Source: CAVYXK01 sp963772445 (GTDB taxonomy: Bacteria > Pseudomonadota > Alphaproteobacteria > Acetobacterales > Acetobacteraceae). From it: 64,000 bases of DNA. Under the pieces are notes generated by a model. The model ran no database searches and was not told the DNA's origin. It saw only the letters and a program-made list of their open reading frames with translations. Positions 50,574-60,221 of this stretch are shown here, piece after piece. Each line of letters starts with the position of its first letter. Position 1 is the stretch's first letter. The stretch lies in the NCBI GenBank assembly GCA_963772445.1, contig CAVYXK010000016.1:496001-560000 (forward strand), written 5' to 3'. The translations under genes were made by a program, and so were the position numbers.

Positions 50574-51620
50574 ATGTCACGATTGGGGCTATGTGCGGCG
50601 GGATGCTGTTTCATGATCGCCGGGGTGCTGGGCGCCGCAGGAACCGCGGCGGCGCAGAACGCGATATCGAGCCCTACGCTCGATGCCGTGAAGAAGCGCG
50701 GTGAACTGGCCTGCGGCATCGATACCGGCGTTCCCGGTTACGCGTTCCAGGATGCCGCCGGCAACTGGAAGGGGCTGGACGTTTCCCTTTGTCGCGGCAT
50801 CGCCGCTGCCATCTTCGACGACCCGACCAAGGTGAAGTTCCTCCCCCAGACGGCTCAGGTGCGCTTCCAGGTGCTAAAGTCGGGCGAGATTGACGTGCTG
50901 ATCCGCGACTCCGAAATGACGCTGCTGCGCGCCGGTCAGCTCGGCCTGATGGAGCCGGCCATGAATTTCTATGCGGGGCAGAGTTTCCTGGTGAGGAAAA
51001 GCCTCGGCGTGCAGCACACGAAGGACCTGAACGGCGCGACGATCTGCCTGATAAGCGGCTCGACGCTGGAACCCAATATCGCCAACTACAATCGTGCCAA
51101 CAACATCAACATCAAGACGCTGCTGTTCAACCGCTTTGACGAGGCCATCGCCGCCGTGGAGGCTGGCCGTTGCGACGGCTACACCGATGACGGCGGCAGC
51201 GCCGCGGCAGCGCGTTCGAACATGAAGAACCCCTCGGACTGGGTCATCCTCCCCGAGACGATCGCCCGCCAGCCGATGGGGCCATACACCCGGCAGGGCG
51301 ACGATCGCTGGACCAATATCGTGGCGTGGACGCACTATGCCATGCTGGAGGCGGAAGTCCTTGGAATCACGCAGGCCAATATCGACCAGGTCAAGGCGAC
51401 CACAAAGGACCCGCAGACCCGACAGTTCCTCGGGCTGGAAAGCAATCTCGGCAAGGGGTTGGGCCTCGAGAACGACTTTGCCTACCAGGTCATCAAAGCG
51501 GTCGGCAATTATGGCGAGGTCTACGAAGCCTATTTCGGGTCACACGGCCTCGGCCTGCCGCGTGGGCTCAACAATCTCTACTCGAACGGCGGCCTGATGA
51601 TGCCACCGTCCTGGTACTAA
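50574..51620 (+). CDS. aapJ: General L-amino acid ABC transporter, substrate-binding protein
   Basis: A 348-residue periplasmic binding protein of the AapJ/BztA type. A signal peptide (CAAGCCFMIAGVLGAAGTAA, cleaved after AQA-like residues near 28) precedes LDAVKKRGELACGIDTGVPG, the conserved opening of this group, then GLDVSLCRGIAAAIFDD near 65, VRFQVLKSGEIDVLIRDSEM near 95 and TDDGGSAAAARS near 205. GGGGGAG precedes the ATG. It is the first gene of a three-gene unit with two permease genes; the usual aapP ATPase gene is not present here. Confidence 0.92.
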   Translation: MSRLGLCAAGCCFMIAGVLGAAGTAAAQNAISSPTLDAVKKRGELACGIDTGVPGYAFQDAAGNWKGLDVSLCRGIAAAIFDDPTKVKFLPQTAQVRFQVLKSGEIDVLIRDSEMTLLRAGQLGLMEPAMNFYAGQSFLVRKSLGVQHTKDLNGATICLISGSTLEPNIANYNRANNINIKTLLFNRFDEAIAAVEAGRCDGYTDDGGSAAAARSNMKNPSDWVILPETIARQPMGPYTRQGDDRWTNIVAWTHYAMLEAEVLGITQANIDQVKATTKDPQTRQFLGLESNLGKGLGLENDFAYQVIKAVGNYGEVYEAYFGSHGLGLPRGLNNLYSNGGLMMPPSWY

Positions 51621-51632
51621 GCGGGACGCGTC

Positions 51633-52748
51633 TTGACCAGGCGGCCGTCTCGCCAAGCGCGGGCTGCGCAATGGCTGCTGCTGCTCGCGGTGGTGGCGGC
51701 CGCGTGGCTTCTCGCCTCGATGGCCGGCGCGAACCTGGCGCGCCGGCACATCCCCTTCGGCTTCGGCTACTTGGCGGGGAAGGCGAATTTCGACATCCCG
51801 TTCCGACTGATTAGCTGGAGCGTGGGCGACACGTATTTTCGTGCACTCGTCATCTGCATCCTCAACACGCTCCTGGTGTCCGCGTTGGGCGTCGTCACGG
51901 CGACGCTGCTCGGCTTCCTGGTCGGGGTGATGCGGCTGTCGAACAACTGGCTGGTAAGGAACCTCGCACTCGGCTTCATCGAGTTGGTACGGAACACGCC
52001 GCAACTCGTGCAGATCATCTTTTGGTACGTCGCCGTGCTGCGAACCCTGCCGGGTCCGCGGCAGAGCATCATGCTGCCGGGGGGCATGCTGCTGAATATC
52101 CGCGGACTCTATCTGCCGACCCCGGTGTTCAGCCCGCATGCCGCGATCCTCTGCCCGATCGCGCTGGCGCTGTTGCTTGCCACTCCGCTGGTCTGGCGTC
52201 TGCGTTTGCGTGGCATGCCGGTTGGCGCGCGGTCATTGGTCCTGCCGCTGCTCGGCGTGGCGCTGGCAGTCGTCTCCATAGACCACGTCGAGCTGCCGCA
52301 CCTGCAAGGCTTCAACATCGCCGGCGGCGTGCAGGTGATACCGGAGCTGGTGGCCTTGTGGGCTGGGCTCTCGATCTATGCCGCTGCCTTCATCGCCGAG
52401 ATCGTGCGGGCGGCGATCCTGTCGGTGCACAAGGGGCAGCGAGAGGCCGCGCTGAGCCTCGGACTGCGGCCGCGGCAGGTGTTGTCGAAGATCATCCTGC
52501 CGCAGGCGCTGCGCGTGATCATCCCGCCATTGACCAGCCAGTATCTCAACATCGTCAAGTCGAGCTCGCTTGGCGCGGCGGTTGCCTATCCCGAGCTGTT
52601 CGGGATGTTCGCCGGGACGGTGATGCAACAGACCGACCGTGAGATCGAGACCATGGCGATCCTGATGGCGATCTTCCTGTCCTTCAGCCTGACCACGTCG
52701 ATGGCGATGAACTGGTACAACCGGCACGTCGCCCTGCGCGGAGGCTGA
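51633..52748 (+). CDS. aapQ: General L-amino acid ABC transporter permease
   Basis: A 371-residue membrane protein with about 8 helices. After the N-terminal helix (QWLLLLAVVAAAWLLASMAG) comes a large periplasmic segment, then a HisMQ-type permease domain: GVVTATLLGFLVGVMRLSNN near residue 90, AALSLGLRPRQVLSKIILPQ, ALRVIIPPLTSQYLN (the EAA-type loop contacting the ATPase) near 270. It starts at TTG 51633, twelve bases after the binding-protein stop. It should pair with AapM. Confidence 0.92.
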   Translation: MTRRPSRQARAAQWLLLLAVVAAAWLLASMAGANLARRHIPFGFGYLAGKANFDIPFRLISWSVGDTYFRALVICILNTLLVSALGVVTATLLGFLVGVMRLSNNWLVRNLALGFIELVRNTPQLVQIIFWYVAVLRTLPGPRQSIMLPGGMLLNIRGLYLPTPVFSPHAAILCPIALALLLATPLVWRLRLRGMPVGARSLVLPLLGVALAVVSIDHVELPHLQGFNIAGGVQVIPELVALWAGLSIYAAAFIAEIVRAAILSVHKGQREAALSLGLRPRQVLSKIILPQALRVIIPPLTSQYLNIVKSSSLGAAVAYPELFGMFAGTVMQQTDREIETMAILMAIFLSFSLTTSMAMNWYNRHVALRGG

Positions 52749-52752
52749 GGCG

Positions 52753-53880
52753 ATGTCCGGAACCACGGCCGTCTCCGGCACGATACGGCCGCCGGCCGCC
52801 GGGCCGTTCGCGCCGGAACGTCGCGGCAGCAGGCTGGGCGCGGTACTGGACTGGCTACGACGCAACCTGTTCAGCTCGTGGGGGAACACGCTGTTGACGT
52901 TGCTGGTGCTGGCGCTGGCGGCGGTGGTGCTGCCGCCGCTGCTGCGGTGGGCGATCACACACGCGACGTTCGCCGGTACCAGCCCCGCGGCATGCTATTC
53001 CGATGGCGCCTGCTGGACGTTCATCCGCGTTCACTTGCTGGTGTTCTTCTACGGCTCCTATCCCCCCGCCGAGCGCTGGCGGGTCAACCTCGCCGGCGTG
53101 TTGCTGGTGGCGTTGGCGATCCCGGTGCTGCGCCAGACCATGCCGCATCGTTGGGTGTGGCTGTTGCTGCTGTTGACTGTGTTTCCGGTCGTGGCGGGGG
53201 TGCTTCTCGTCGGCGGCGTATTCGGGTTGGCCTATGTGGATACCAACCTGTGGGCGGGGCTGATGCTGAATGTCATCATCTCGTTCGTGACGGTGGCGGG
53301 GTCGCTGCCGCTCGGGGTGTTGTTGGCGTTGGGCCGGCGGGCCCGACTGCCGGTCGTGCGCACGCTGTCGATCGGCTACATCGAATTATGGCGTGGCGTA
53401 CCATTGCTGACCGTGCTGTTCATGTCGGCGGTGATGGTGCCGCTGTTCCTGCCCCAGGGCGTGTCGATCGACCGGCTGGTGCGTGCCATGGCCGCGCTGG
53501 TGCTGTTCAACGCGGCCTATATGGCGGAAGTGGTGCGCGGCGGGCTGCAGGGCGTGCCGGCGGAGCAGGAGCAGGCGGCTGAGTCGCTCGGACTGCACTG
53601 GTGGCAGGTGCAGGCCTTCGTGGTGTTGCCGCAAGCATTGCGGATCGTCGTGCCCGCCATCATCAACACCGTCGTCGATCTATTCAAGGACACGACCCTG
53701 GTCTTGCTGATCGGGCTTTTCGACCTGTTCGGCGCGATTGACCTGGCGCTGAAGGATCCTGCTTGGCTCAGCTACGCCAAGGAGGGGTATCTGTTCTCCG
53801 CGGTGATGTTCTTCCTCTGCTGCTCCGCGATGTCGGCCTACGGACGCAGCATGGAGCGTCGTCTGGCGCGAGCGAATTGA
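52753..53880 (+). CDS. aapM: General L-amino acid ABC transporter permease
   Basis: A 375-residue permease with the same organisation: an N-terminal segment ending near residue 60, a helix-rich middle, a HisMQ domain (VTVAGSLPLGVLLALGRRAR near 180), IELWRGVPLLTVLFMSAVMV near 215 and the EAA loop AESLGLHWWQVQAFVVLPQA, LRIVVPAIINTVVDLFKDTT near 275-300. It begins four bases after aapQ. A hairpin follows right after the stop codon at 53883, which argues that the operon ends here without the aapP gene. Confidence 0.92.
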   Translation: MSGTTAVSGTIRPPAAGPFAPERRGSRLGAVLDWLRRNLFSSWGNTLLTLLVLALAAVVLPPLLRWAITHATFAGTSPAACYSDGACWTFIRVHLLVFFYGSYPPAERWRVNLAGVLLVALAIPVLRQTMPHRWVWLLLLLTVFPVVAGVLLVGGVFGLAYVDTNLWAGLMLNVIISFVTVAGSLPLGVLLALGRRARLPVVRTLSIGYIELWRGVPLLTVLFMSAVMVPLFLPQGVSIDRLVRAMAALVLFNAAYMAEVVRGGLQGVPAEQEQAAESLGLHWWQVQAFVVLPQALRIVVPAIINTVVDLFKDTTLVLLIGLFDLFGAIDLALKDPAWLSYAKEGYLFSAVMFFLCCSAMSAYGRSMERRLARAN

Positions 53881-53882
53881 GT

Positions 53883-53900
53883 GGCGGAATAGATTCCGCC
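53883..53900. terminator. GGCGGAA/TTCCGCC hairpin after aapM
   Basis: Seven paired bases (GGCGGAA, loop TAGA, TTCCGCC) begin two bases after the aapM stop codon and precede the end of the convergent ADH remnant by a few bases. The same arms recur at 60223-60240 after the Hint gene. No T-tract is present, so it may be a repeat-derived, two-way transcript end. Confidence 0.6.
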
Positions 53901-53905
53901 CTACG

Positions 53906-54165
53906 CTATGGCTGCACCACGACGCATTCCAGATTGCCCGCTCTCGCGGCGGGCCTCCATCGCTTCCTGCAAAGCGGCGAGCCGAAAACACCGCGGACGG
54001 ATCGCGCTAATATCCAGCAATCCAGCCCGCAGCAATCCGATCAGGCGACGATAGGAGCGGCGAGGCTTGAATCCGCACCAGCACGCTGCCGGGTCGCACT
54101 TCGGGCACCGGCACGTCCTCAAGAGAAAGCGCTCCGCCCAGCCGCTCCAGTCTCCATGCCTTCAT
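53906..54165 (-). pseudogene. Zinc-type alcohol dehydrogenase, internally deleted
   Basis: From ATG 54165, with a GAGG site, the frame reads MKAWRLERLGGALSLEDVPV, PEVRPGSVLVRIQASPLLS, the GroES-like start of an MDR alcohol dehydrogenase. It then jumps to LLRAGLLDISAIRPRCFRLA, ALQEAMEARRE and, after a one-base shift near 53925, NLECVVVQP with a stop at 53906: the normal C-terminus. About 250 codons covering the zinc- and NAD-binding sites are gone. The remnant lies between the ABC operon and the DHA2 gene and is not functional. Confidence 0.8.
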
Positions 54166-54191
54166 TGCATCCTCTTTCTCTCGGCACAGAA

Positions 54192-55601
54192 TTACTTGTC
54201 CGCCTGCCCTCCGCGCTCCACCATCCGCAGGAAGCTCACGCACGCTGCCACTCCTGCGACTCCCGACGCCACCAGCAGCGTCACCAGCGGGCCATGGGTC
54301 GCGACCACGCCGAACACCAACGCTACGACCGCGGCCCCGCTGGTTTGGCCAAGCAGCCGAGCCGTGGCTTGCATGCCGCTCGCCCCGCCGGTGCGCGAAC
54401 GCGGCGCCGAGGTGATGATCGCACGGTTGTTCGGCGTATTGAAGAAGCCGAACCCAAGGCCGCACACCATCATCCGCCAGGCAATGTCGGCGCCCGAGGG
54501 ATGCGCCGGCAGCGCGCTCAGCAGCGCCAGCCCGCCACACAGCACCGCAAGCCCGCATCCGCTCAGGATTCCAACCTTGTAACGGTCCGCCAAACGTCCG
54601 GCGATCGGCGCGATCGCCGCCACCGTCAACGGCCACGGCGTCATCAGCAGGCCGGTCTGCACCTCGTTCCGGCCGAGCGTGTTCTCCAGCAGGAAGGGCA
54701 GCGATACCAGCGCTATGCCCTGGGCCATGAAGCCGCAGATCGAGGTGGCGACCGACAGCGCGAACAGCGGGATGCGCATGAGATCGACCGGAAGCAGCGG
54801 CGCGGTCCGCGTGAGCTGCCGGCCGACCAGCCACAGCCCGATCACCACCGCCACGACGAGCTGCGTGATCACCACCTCGACGTGCTCGCCGTGGCCGAAC
54901 CCGTCGATCGCCGTGACCAGCAAGCCGATCGAGACTGCGCTGAGGAGTGCGGATGGCAGGTCGAACCGGGTGCGCGCCCGTGGCGTGAGCGGCAGGGCGC
55001 GCCAAGCGACCAGCAATGCGGCCGAACCGATCGGCAGGTTGACGGCGAACAGCCAGGGCCAATGCGCCACCGACAAAATCGCCGCCGCCACTGTCGGGCC
55101 CACCGCCGAGGAGATCGATCCCACGGTCGCGTTAAGCGCGAGGCCGCGGCCGACGAACCGGCGCGGATAGATGAAGCGCACGAGAGCGCCATTCACGCTC
55201 ATGATCCCGGCCGCGCCGAATCCTTGAATGATGCGCGCCGAGGTCAGGCTGACCAGCGAATCGGACAGGGCGCAGCCAAGCGACGCGACGGTGAACACTG
55301 CCAATCCCCATCGATAAACCCGCCGGTAGCCGAATATTTCCCCGGCGGACGCGAGCGGCAGCAGCGAGATAGTCACCGTGAGCTGGTAGGCGTTCACCAC
55401 CCAAATCGAATCAGCCGGCGAGGCGTTCACGTCCTTGGCGATGGTCGGCAGCGCCACGTTGGCGATCGCCCCGTCGAGCACCGCGAGCGTCAGTCCGAGC
55501 GCGATCGAGAGGATTGCCCAATAGCGCTGCGGGATCGGGATCCCGTCCGCCGGCTCCGCCGCCGCCATCGGCAGTGGGCGCGCGGCGGGACTGTCGGCCA
55601 T
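54192..55601 (-). CDS. DHA2-family MFS drug transporter
   Basis: A 469-residue, 14-helix exporter: RYWAILSIALGLTLAVLDGA near residue 30, NVALPTIAKDVNASPADSIW, VVNAYQLTVTISLLPLASAG near 65-85 and ARIIQGFGAAGIMSVNGALV near 120, the motif set of EmrB/QacA proteins without a fused domain. The start at 55601 overlaps the stop of the GT9 gene by one base (TGATG), so it is coupled to that glycosyltransferase. No HlyD partner is present; it may export an envelope component or a drug. Confidence 0.93.
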   Translation of the reverse strand: MADSPAARPLPMAAAEPADGIPIPQRYWAILSIALGLTLAVLDGAIANVALPTIAKDVNASPADSIWVVNAYQLTVTISLLPLASAGEIFGYRRVYRWGLAVFTVASLGCALSDSLVSLTSARIIQGFGAAGIMSVNGALVRFIYPRRFVGRGLALNATVGSISSAVGPTVAAAILSVAHWPWLFAVNLPIGSAALLVAWRALPLTPRARTRFDLPSALLSAVSIGLLVTAIDGFGHGEHVEVVITQLVVAVVIGLWLVGRQLTRTAPLLPVDLMRIPLFALSVATSICGFMAQGIALVSLPFLLENTLGRNEVQTGLLMTPWPLTVAAIAPIAGRLADRYKVGILSGCGLAVLCGGLALLSALPAHPSGADIAWRMMVCGLGFGFFNTPNNRAIITSAPRSRTGGASGMQATARLLGQTSGAAVVALVFGVVATHGPLVTLLVASGVAGVAACVSFLRMVERGGQADK

Positions 55602-56545
55602 CAGCTTGCGGCGACGGACGGCATCAGCAGGCGTGTCGACGACGCGAGCACCGGCTCGACCGCCAACTCGGCAAGGTCGGGGCGGTGCATCACCATAACG
55701 CGCGGCCCGCGTGGCGCGCAGAGCGCCGGGTCCGATGCGCGCGAAAAGAGCACCAGCGATGGACAGCCCGCGACGGCAATCAGATGCATGGGACCGGTGT
55801 CGTTGCCGACCGCCAGTTTGGCCGCCCTGGCGAGGCTGGCAAGTTCGCCAAAACTGGTTTGCCCGGTCAGGTCGAGCACCGGCACATGCGCGGCGATCTC
55901 GGCGGCCAGATTGCGCTCGGCGGCGGAGCCGAGCACCACCGGTGCCAGTCCGCACGCGGCCAGCGCCCTTGCCAACTCACCGTAGCGCCGCGCTGGCCAC
56001 CGCTTCGCCAGACGGTGGGCCGAACTGCCCGGCACCAACAATGCGATGGATGGCGGCAAGGCGAACCGGCCGATATCGCCGCTGCTCCAGGAGAGATCGG
56101 CATCCGGTACCTCTGGGATCCCCGCTTGCCGGAGCTGACCCGCCTGCCGCTCGATGTCATGCCGCCGGTTGCGCGCCGGGTCGAGGTCGGGGTGCGAGCA
56201 GCCGGGGGCGATCCCCGACCACTGGGGGCGGGCGGAACGGGGAAGAAGCTGGAAGTAGCGGTTGCTCCGGGCGGACGTTTGCAGGTCGTAGACGCGGTCG
56301 AACCGGCCCGCCACCAACTGCCGCCGCAGTCGTAGCCAGCCGGGCACGTTCCACCAATCGGGGCGAGCATCGGCCCAGAGCCGGTCAAAATAGGGAGAGG
56401 CGGCCAGCCAGTCGACGTAGGGCGCGGTCGTCAGCAGCGTGATCGCGGCCTTCCGGTGGTGGCGCCGGATCGCAGCGAACGGCCCGAGCGACAGCACCAT
56501 ATTGCCCAGCGCACCGAGCTTGATGACCAGTACGCGATTCGACAT
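55601..56545 (-). CDS. GT9 heptosyltransferase-like glycosyltransferase
   Basis: A 314-residue GT-B glycosyltransferase of family 9: RVLVIKLGALGNMVLSLGPF, AAIRRHHR at the start, VYDLQTSARSNRYFQLLP near residue 90, the donor domain with ALLVPGSSAHRLAKRWPARR near 178 and VGNDTGPMHLIAVAGCPSLV, LFSRASDP near 260. These are the marks of WaaF/WaaC-like transferases acting on lipopolysaccharide core. The start at 56545 is selected over 56761 because the extra upstream codons show no coding pattern. It is coupled to the DHA2 gene downstream. Confidence 0.92.
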   Translation of the reverse strand: MSNRVLVIKLGALGNMVLSLGPFAAIRRHHRKAAITLLTTAPYVDWLAASPYFDRLWADARPDWWNVPGWLRLRRQLVAGRFDRVYDLQTSARSNRYFQLLPRSARPQWSGIAPGCSHPDLDPARNRRHDIERQAGQLRQAGIPEVPDADLSWSSGDIGRFALPPSIALLVPGSSAHRLAKRWPARRYGELARALAACGLAPVVLGSAAERNLAAEIAAHVPVLDLTGQTSFGELASLARAAKLAVGNDTGPMHLIAVAGCPSLVLFSRASDPALCAPRGPRVMVMHRPDLAELAVEPVLASSTRLLMPSVAAS

Positions 56546-56796
56546 CTCAGCCGGGCTTACAGGCGGGGTAGATCCCCTCGTCACGCGGCTGGCCGCAACA
56601 CGTGTCGTGCGCCGGCGGAACGGCAAGGGCGGTTTTGGCGGCCATGCGAGGCGTGGATAACAGCGGCCATCCGGGCGGGCAACGGCGAGCGGACCCGGCA
56701 GCAGCATATAATCGCCTGCGTTATTAACGCTTTGTTGACATTTCGGCCGGCGCCGGCGCAAGATGTGTTGGTTTAGCCGGGGAAGGAACGCTCGGA

Positions 56797-56919
56797 ATGG
56801 CCTCTATTACCTTCACGCAGGTCTCGCTATCGGGGACGAACAGCTACGCCTGGAGCGCCGCCGGCAACTGGGTTGGAGACACGGTTCCCACGCCGGGCGA
56901 CGCGGCGTTCATGCGCTGA
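56797..56919 (+). pseudogene. Hint-domain exoprotein gene, 5' part cut off by an IS
   Basis: After GGAAGGA, ATG 56797 opens MASITFTQVSLSGTNSYAWS, AAGNWVGDTVPTPGDAAF, the usual beginning of secreted proteins with a C-terminal Hint domain. The reading then meets a stop (TGA 56917) exactly where the downstream transposon sequence begins. The matching 3' part starts at about 58878 beyond the insertion. The first 38 codons are therefore separated from the rest of the gene. Confidence 0.75.
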
Positions 56920-58877
56920 TAGCCCATTTGTACGTTGTCTTCTCCTTGCCAAAGGAAGACTGCCAGGATTCCGCCTCGCCATCGGTTGATGCAAAAATGC
57001 AGCACCATAGCCCTTCTCTGGCAGGCGCAGGGGTTGTCACGTCTTTCTCGCTTGACACTATATATGGGGTTAGACACCGTGCACAAGTGGCTATCAGAGC
57101 ACCATATGACCTAACAAAGTGCCGCCGCTTCTTCGTCCGGCCGGCGACCCCACGGCAGCGCCAATACGAGGCATTGCGCGCCTATTTCTTCGAAGGCATT
57201 GGCTCTGACGCGGCGGCGCGACGGTTCGGCTACTCACCGGGCGCATTCCGGGTGCTCTGCCACGCCTTTCGTCGCGGCGAACTGCCAGACTTCTTCGCCG
57301 TCGTCCGACCGGGTCGGCGTGAGCAGCCCAGAAAGGGCCGTGCCCATGACCAGATCGTGGCGCTGCGCAAACGCAATTACTCAGTCTACGAGATCAGTCA
57401 GGCGCTTTCCGAACGGGGAATGCCACTCAGTGCGACTGCGGTACGCGAGGTCCTCGCCGCGGAAGGGTTCGCACCGCTGCCGCGGCGGCTCGACGAGGAG
57501 CGTCCGGCCGTAGCCGGGCCCAGCACCGAGGCAGTCGCCAACATCCGCAGCTTCACGCTCACGCCGCGCGAGTTCACGACACGGGTCGGGGGGCTGTTCC
57601 TGTTCATCGCCGAACTGGTGCGTTTGAACACCGACACCCTGGCGCTCGGCGCCAAACTCCCCGGCTCGCGCATGATCCCGGCCGCGCATGCTTTGCGCGC
57701 CTCGCTGGCTCTGAAGCTATGGGCCATTGAGCGGAAGAGCCATATCATGGCGCTGGTTGCCGACGAAGGCCTGGCGCTGTTCTGCGGGCTCAACGTCATG
57801 CCGAAGAGGAGCCTCCTGTCGGAGTATTCCTCACGGATCACCCCGCAGAACGTCTCGCGGTTGCTCGCTCTGTGGCACGAACGGTTGGCCGGAGAGGCGC
57901 TCTTCAGCGGGGAGTCGATCAACCTCGATTTCCACTCCGTGCCCTATTTCGGCGAACACCCGGTGGTCGAAACACACTATCTGCCGAGGCGCAGTCGCCG
58001 TCAGCCCAGCATCCTCACGTTCCTCGCCCAGGACGCCGACAGTCAGGTGTTCTGCTACTCGAACGCCGACATTCGCAAGGGTGAGGAGGCCGAGGAAATC
58101 TTCCGTTTCATCGAGTTCTGGAAGCGTCAGCATGGCAAAGTGCCGCAGCACCTCGTATTCGATTCCAAACTCACGACTTACGAAGGGCTCGACCGGCTGG
58201 ATGCCGCCGGGATCACCTTTATGACGCTGCGCCGGCGCTCCAAAGGCCTGCTGGCCGAAGTCTATGAGCTGGCAGCATCGGCGTGGCGCACCATCACGCT
58301 CAACCTGCCCAGTCGCAAATATCGCACACCCCAAGTCTTCGAGCAGAAGGTCTGCCTTCGCGAACGCACCTACCGACAACTGTTCATCAAGGATCTCGGC
58401 CACGATGAACCCACTATCCTTGTCACCAACGACAGGCATGCCAGCGCCCGCAACCTCATCACTCGCTATGCCAAGCGCATGCTGATCGAAAATGCGCTCG
58501 CCGATGCCGTACGCTTCTTCCACATCGACGCGCTCTCCTCTTCAGTCGGCTTCAAGGTTGATTTCGACATGGCGCTCCTCGTCCTCGCCAGCGCCCTCTA
58601 CCGGTTGATGGCCCGACGCATGCGAGGCTACGATGATGCCCAAGCCCGCCGTATCTTCCGCGATTTGATCGACATGCCGGCAAACGTCGCCATCGCCACT
58701 GACGAGGTCACAGTGCGCTTCCACCGTCGCGCCCATCTTCCAATCGGTACTCGCCTCCGGACTCATCGACCAACCCGTCCTGGTGCCATGGTGGCAAGGC
58801 CGTTCGCTCCGCCTGATCCACTAGCATGTGAAACCTGTCGTGTTAGGCGATTTCCGGTCCGTGGAAATCCAGGCTAG
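56920..58877 (+). mobile_element. Insertion sequence inside the Hint-domain gene
   Basis: About 1.96 kb separates the two parts of the Hint gene and contains one large transposase gene. Boundaries are approximate. The left edge (TAGCCCATTTGTACG from 56920) and the reverse complement of the right edge (TAGCCTGGATTTCCACGG from 58877) share TAGCC, ATTT and ACG in order, suggesting weak terminal inverted repeats. No target duplication could be fixed. Composition changes at the left edge, which is more AT-rich (57000-57120) than the flanks. Confidence 0.7.
56997..58824 (+). CDS. Large DDE-type transposase with a C-terminal frameshift
   Basis: The protein (about 608 residues) has an N-terminal helix-turn-helix region (QYEALRAYFFEGIGSDAAAR, RFGYSPGAFRVLCHAFRR), a middle NVMPKRSLLSEYSSRITPQN and a nuclease-like core with INLDFHSVPYFGEHPVVE, GKVPQHLVFDSKLTTYEGLD and LIENALADAVRFFHIDALSS. 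The start may be ATG 56997 or a later GTG at about 57088. Near 58743 an extra G (ATCGGTACTC) shifts the frame; the alternate frame continues VLASGLIDQPVLVPWWQGRS, LRLIH and stops at TAG 58822, whereas the uncorrected frame runs on to 58877. The IS family was not identified with certainty. Confidence 0.75.
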
Positions 58878-60187
58878 CCGACGGCGTCGAGAATTTCGGT
58901 TTTGGCGACGGGCTGTTTCTGCACGCGTACGCGCTTACGGTCCTCTATCCGAGCTACACGGCGAGCGTTTCCGGCACCACCCTGACCATCGATGGCATCA
59001 CCGACACTGGCGCATCAATACCGGTTTACGAGCTGACCAATTTCGGCACTGCTGCTGGTGTAACGGGGATCACTGCCACGGTAACGTCGGTGGCAAATCC
59101 TGTGACCGGGACCACCGGCAGCTTCCTCGAACTATCCGCGGTGTGCTTCGTCGCCGGTACGCGCATCGCCACCGAGCGCGGCGAGACCGCGGTGGAGGAG
59201 CTGCGGGAGGGCGATCTGGTGCTGACCGTCAGCCGCGGGCGGCGAACCGCACACCCGATCCGTTGGATCGGCGAGCGCCGGCTCGACCTGACGACTCATA
59301 TTCGTCCGGAGTTGTTGTTCCCCATCCGCATCCGGCGCGGTGCTTTGGGCGAGAATGTGCCTCAGCGAGACCTACTGGTATCGCCGGACCACTGCCTGTT
59401 CCTCGATGGCGAGCTCATTGCGGCCAAGCTCCTGGTCAACGGCATGACCATCGTGCAGGACCGCGCGATGCCTGTCGTTCATTATTACCATGTTGAGCTG
59501 GATTACCACGACGTGCTGTTGGCCGAGGGCGTCCCGGCCGAAAGCTATCTCAACACCGGCAATCGGGGCTTTTTCGCCAACACCGATGGCCCGTTGACGC
59601 TGCACCCCGAGCTCGAGATCGATGCCGAAAGGATGCGCTGGCAGGATCGGCTGTGCGCGCCGCTGCGCCTGCATTCGACGGAGATCGAGCGGACCTGGGA
59701 ACGTCTCGCCGCGCGCGCCGAGGCGCTTGGCTACCGCCGTCCGTCGCCCGTGGTCACCACTGATCCGGACCTTCGTCTGGCCGCGCTGGGTCGCGAGTTC
59801 CGCCCAGTCGCGGTCGAGGGCGACCGCTACGTTTTCGTCTTACCCGCCGGCGGCGTCTCCGACTTCCGGATCGTCTCCCGCTCCGGCATGCCCGTAGTGA
59901 CGAACCGCCACGCCGACGACTGGCGCCGACTCGGCGTCGCTATCGGGCGCATCGGCATCCGCATCGGGGACGAGCGGATCGAGATTCCGGCCGATCATCC
60001 CGCGCTCGTGAACGGCTGGCATCCGGCCGAGCGGGACGCCGCTGGCCTGCGGCGGTGGACGGACGGGAGCGCGGCGCTGCCACTCTCGCCCTGGACGCGG
60101 GACGGCGCAGCGACGGTCGACATCTATCTGGCCGGCACCACGCCCTATGCGCTCGGGGAAGAGATTGCAGCGAGCGTCGCCGCCTGA
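58878..60187 (+). pseudogene. Hint-domain exoprotein gene, 3' part
   Basis: The open frame from the IS edge encodes a beta-rich stretch (DGVENFGFGDGLFLHAYALT, VYELTNFGTAAGVTGITATV) and then a Hint domain: CFVAGTRIATERGETAVEEL with the first-position Cys, GDLVLTVSRGRRTAHPIRWI, LVSPDHCLFLDGELIAAKLL with the His motif, and GVPAESYLNTGNRGFF, followed by about 180 further residues. From GTG 59090 a 365-residue protein could be translated without the N-terminal part. Hint domains self-process proteins; lack of the 5' part and its export segment probably inactivates the product. The middle repeats may also be partly lost. Confidence 0.8.
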
Positions 60188-60221
60188 CGCCGGCTGCCCT
60201 GTCGCACTCGCAAGTCGCGGA

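Noticed and set aside
53763..55985. 740-codon plus-strand frame
   Set aside because: Runs through aapM and antisense to the ADH remnant and DHA2 genes; low-complexity Arg/Gln/His composition and no family motif.
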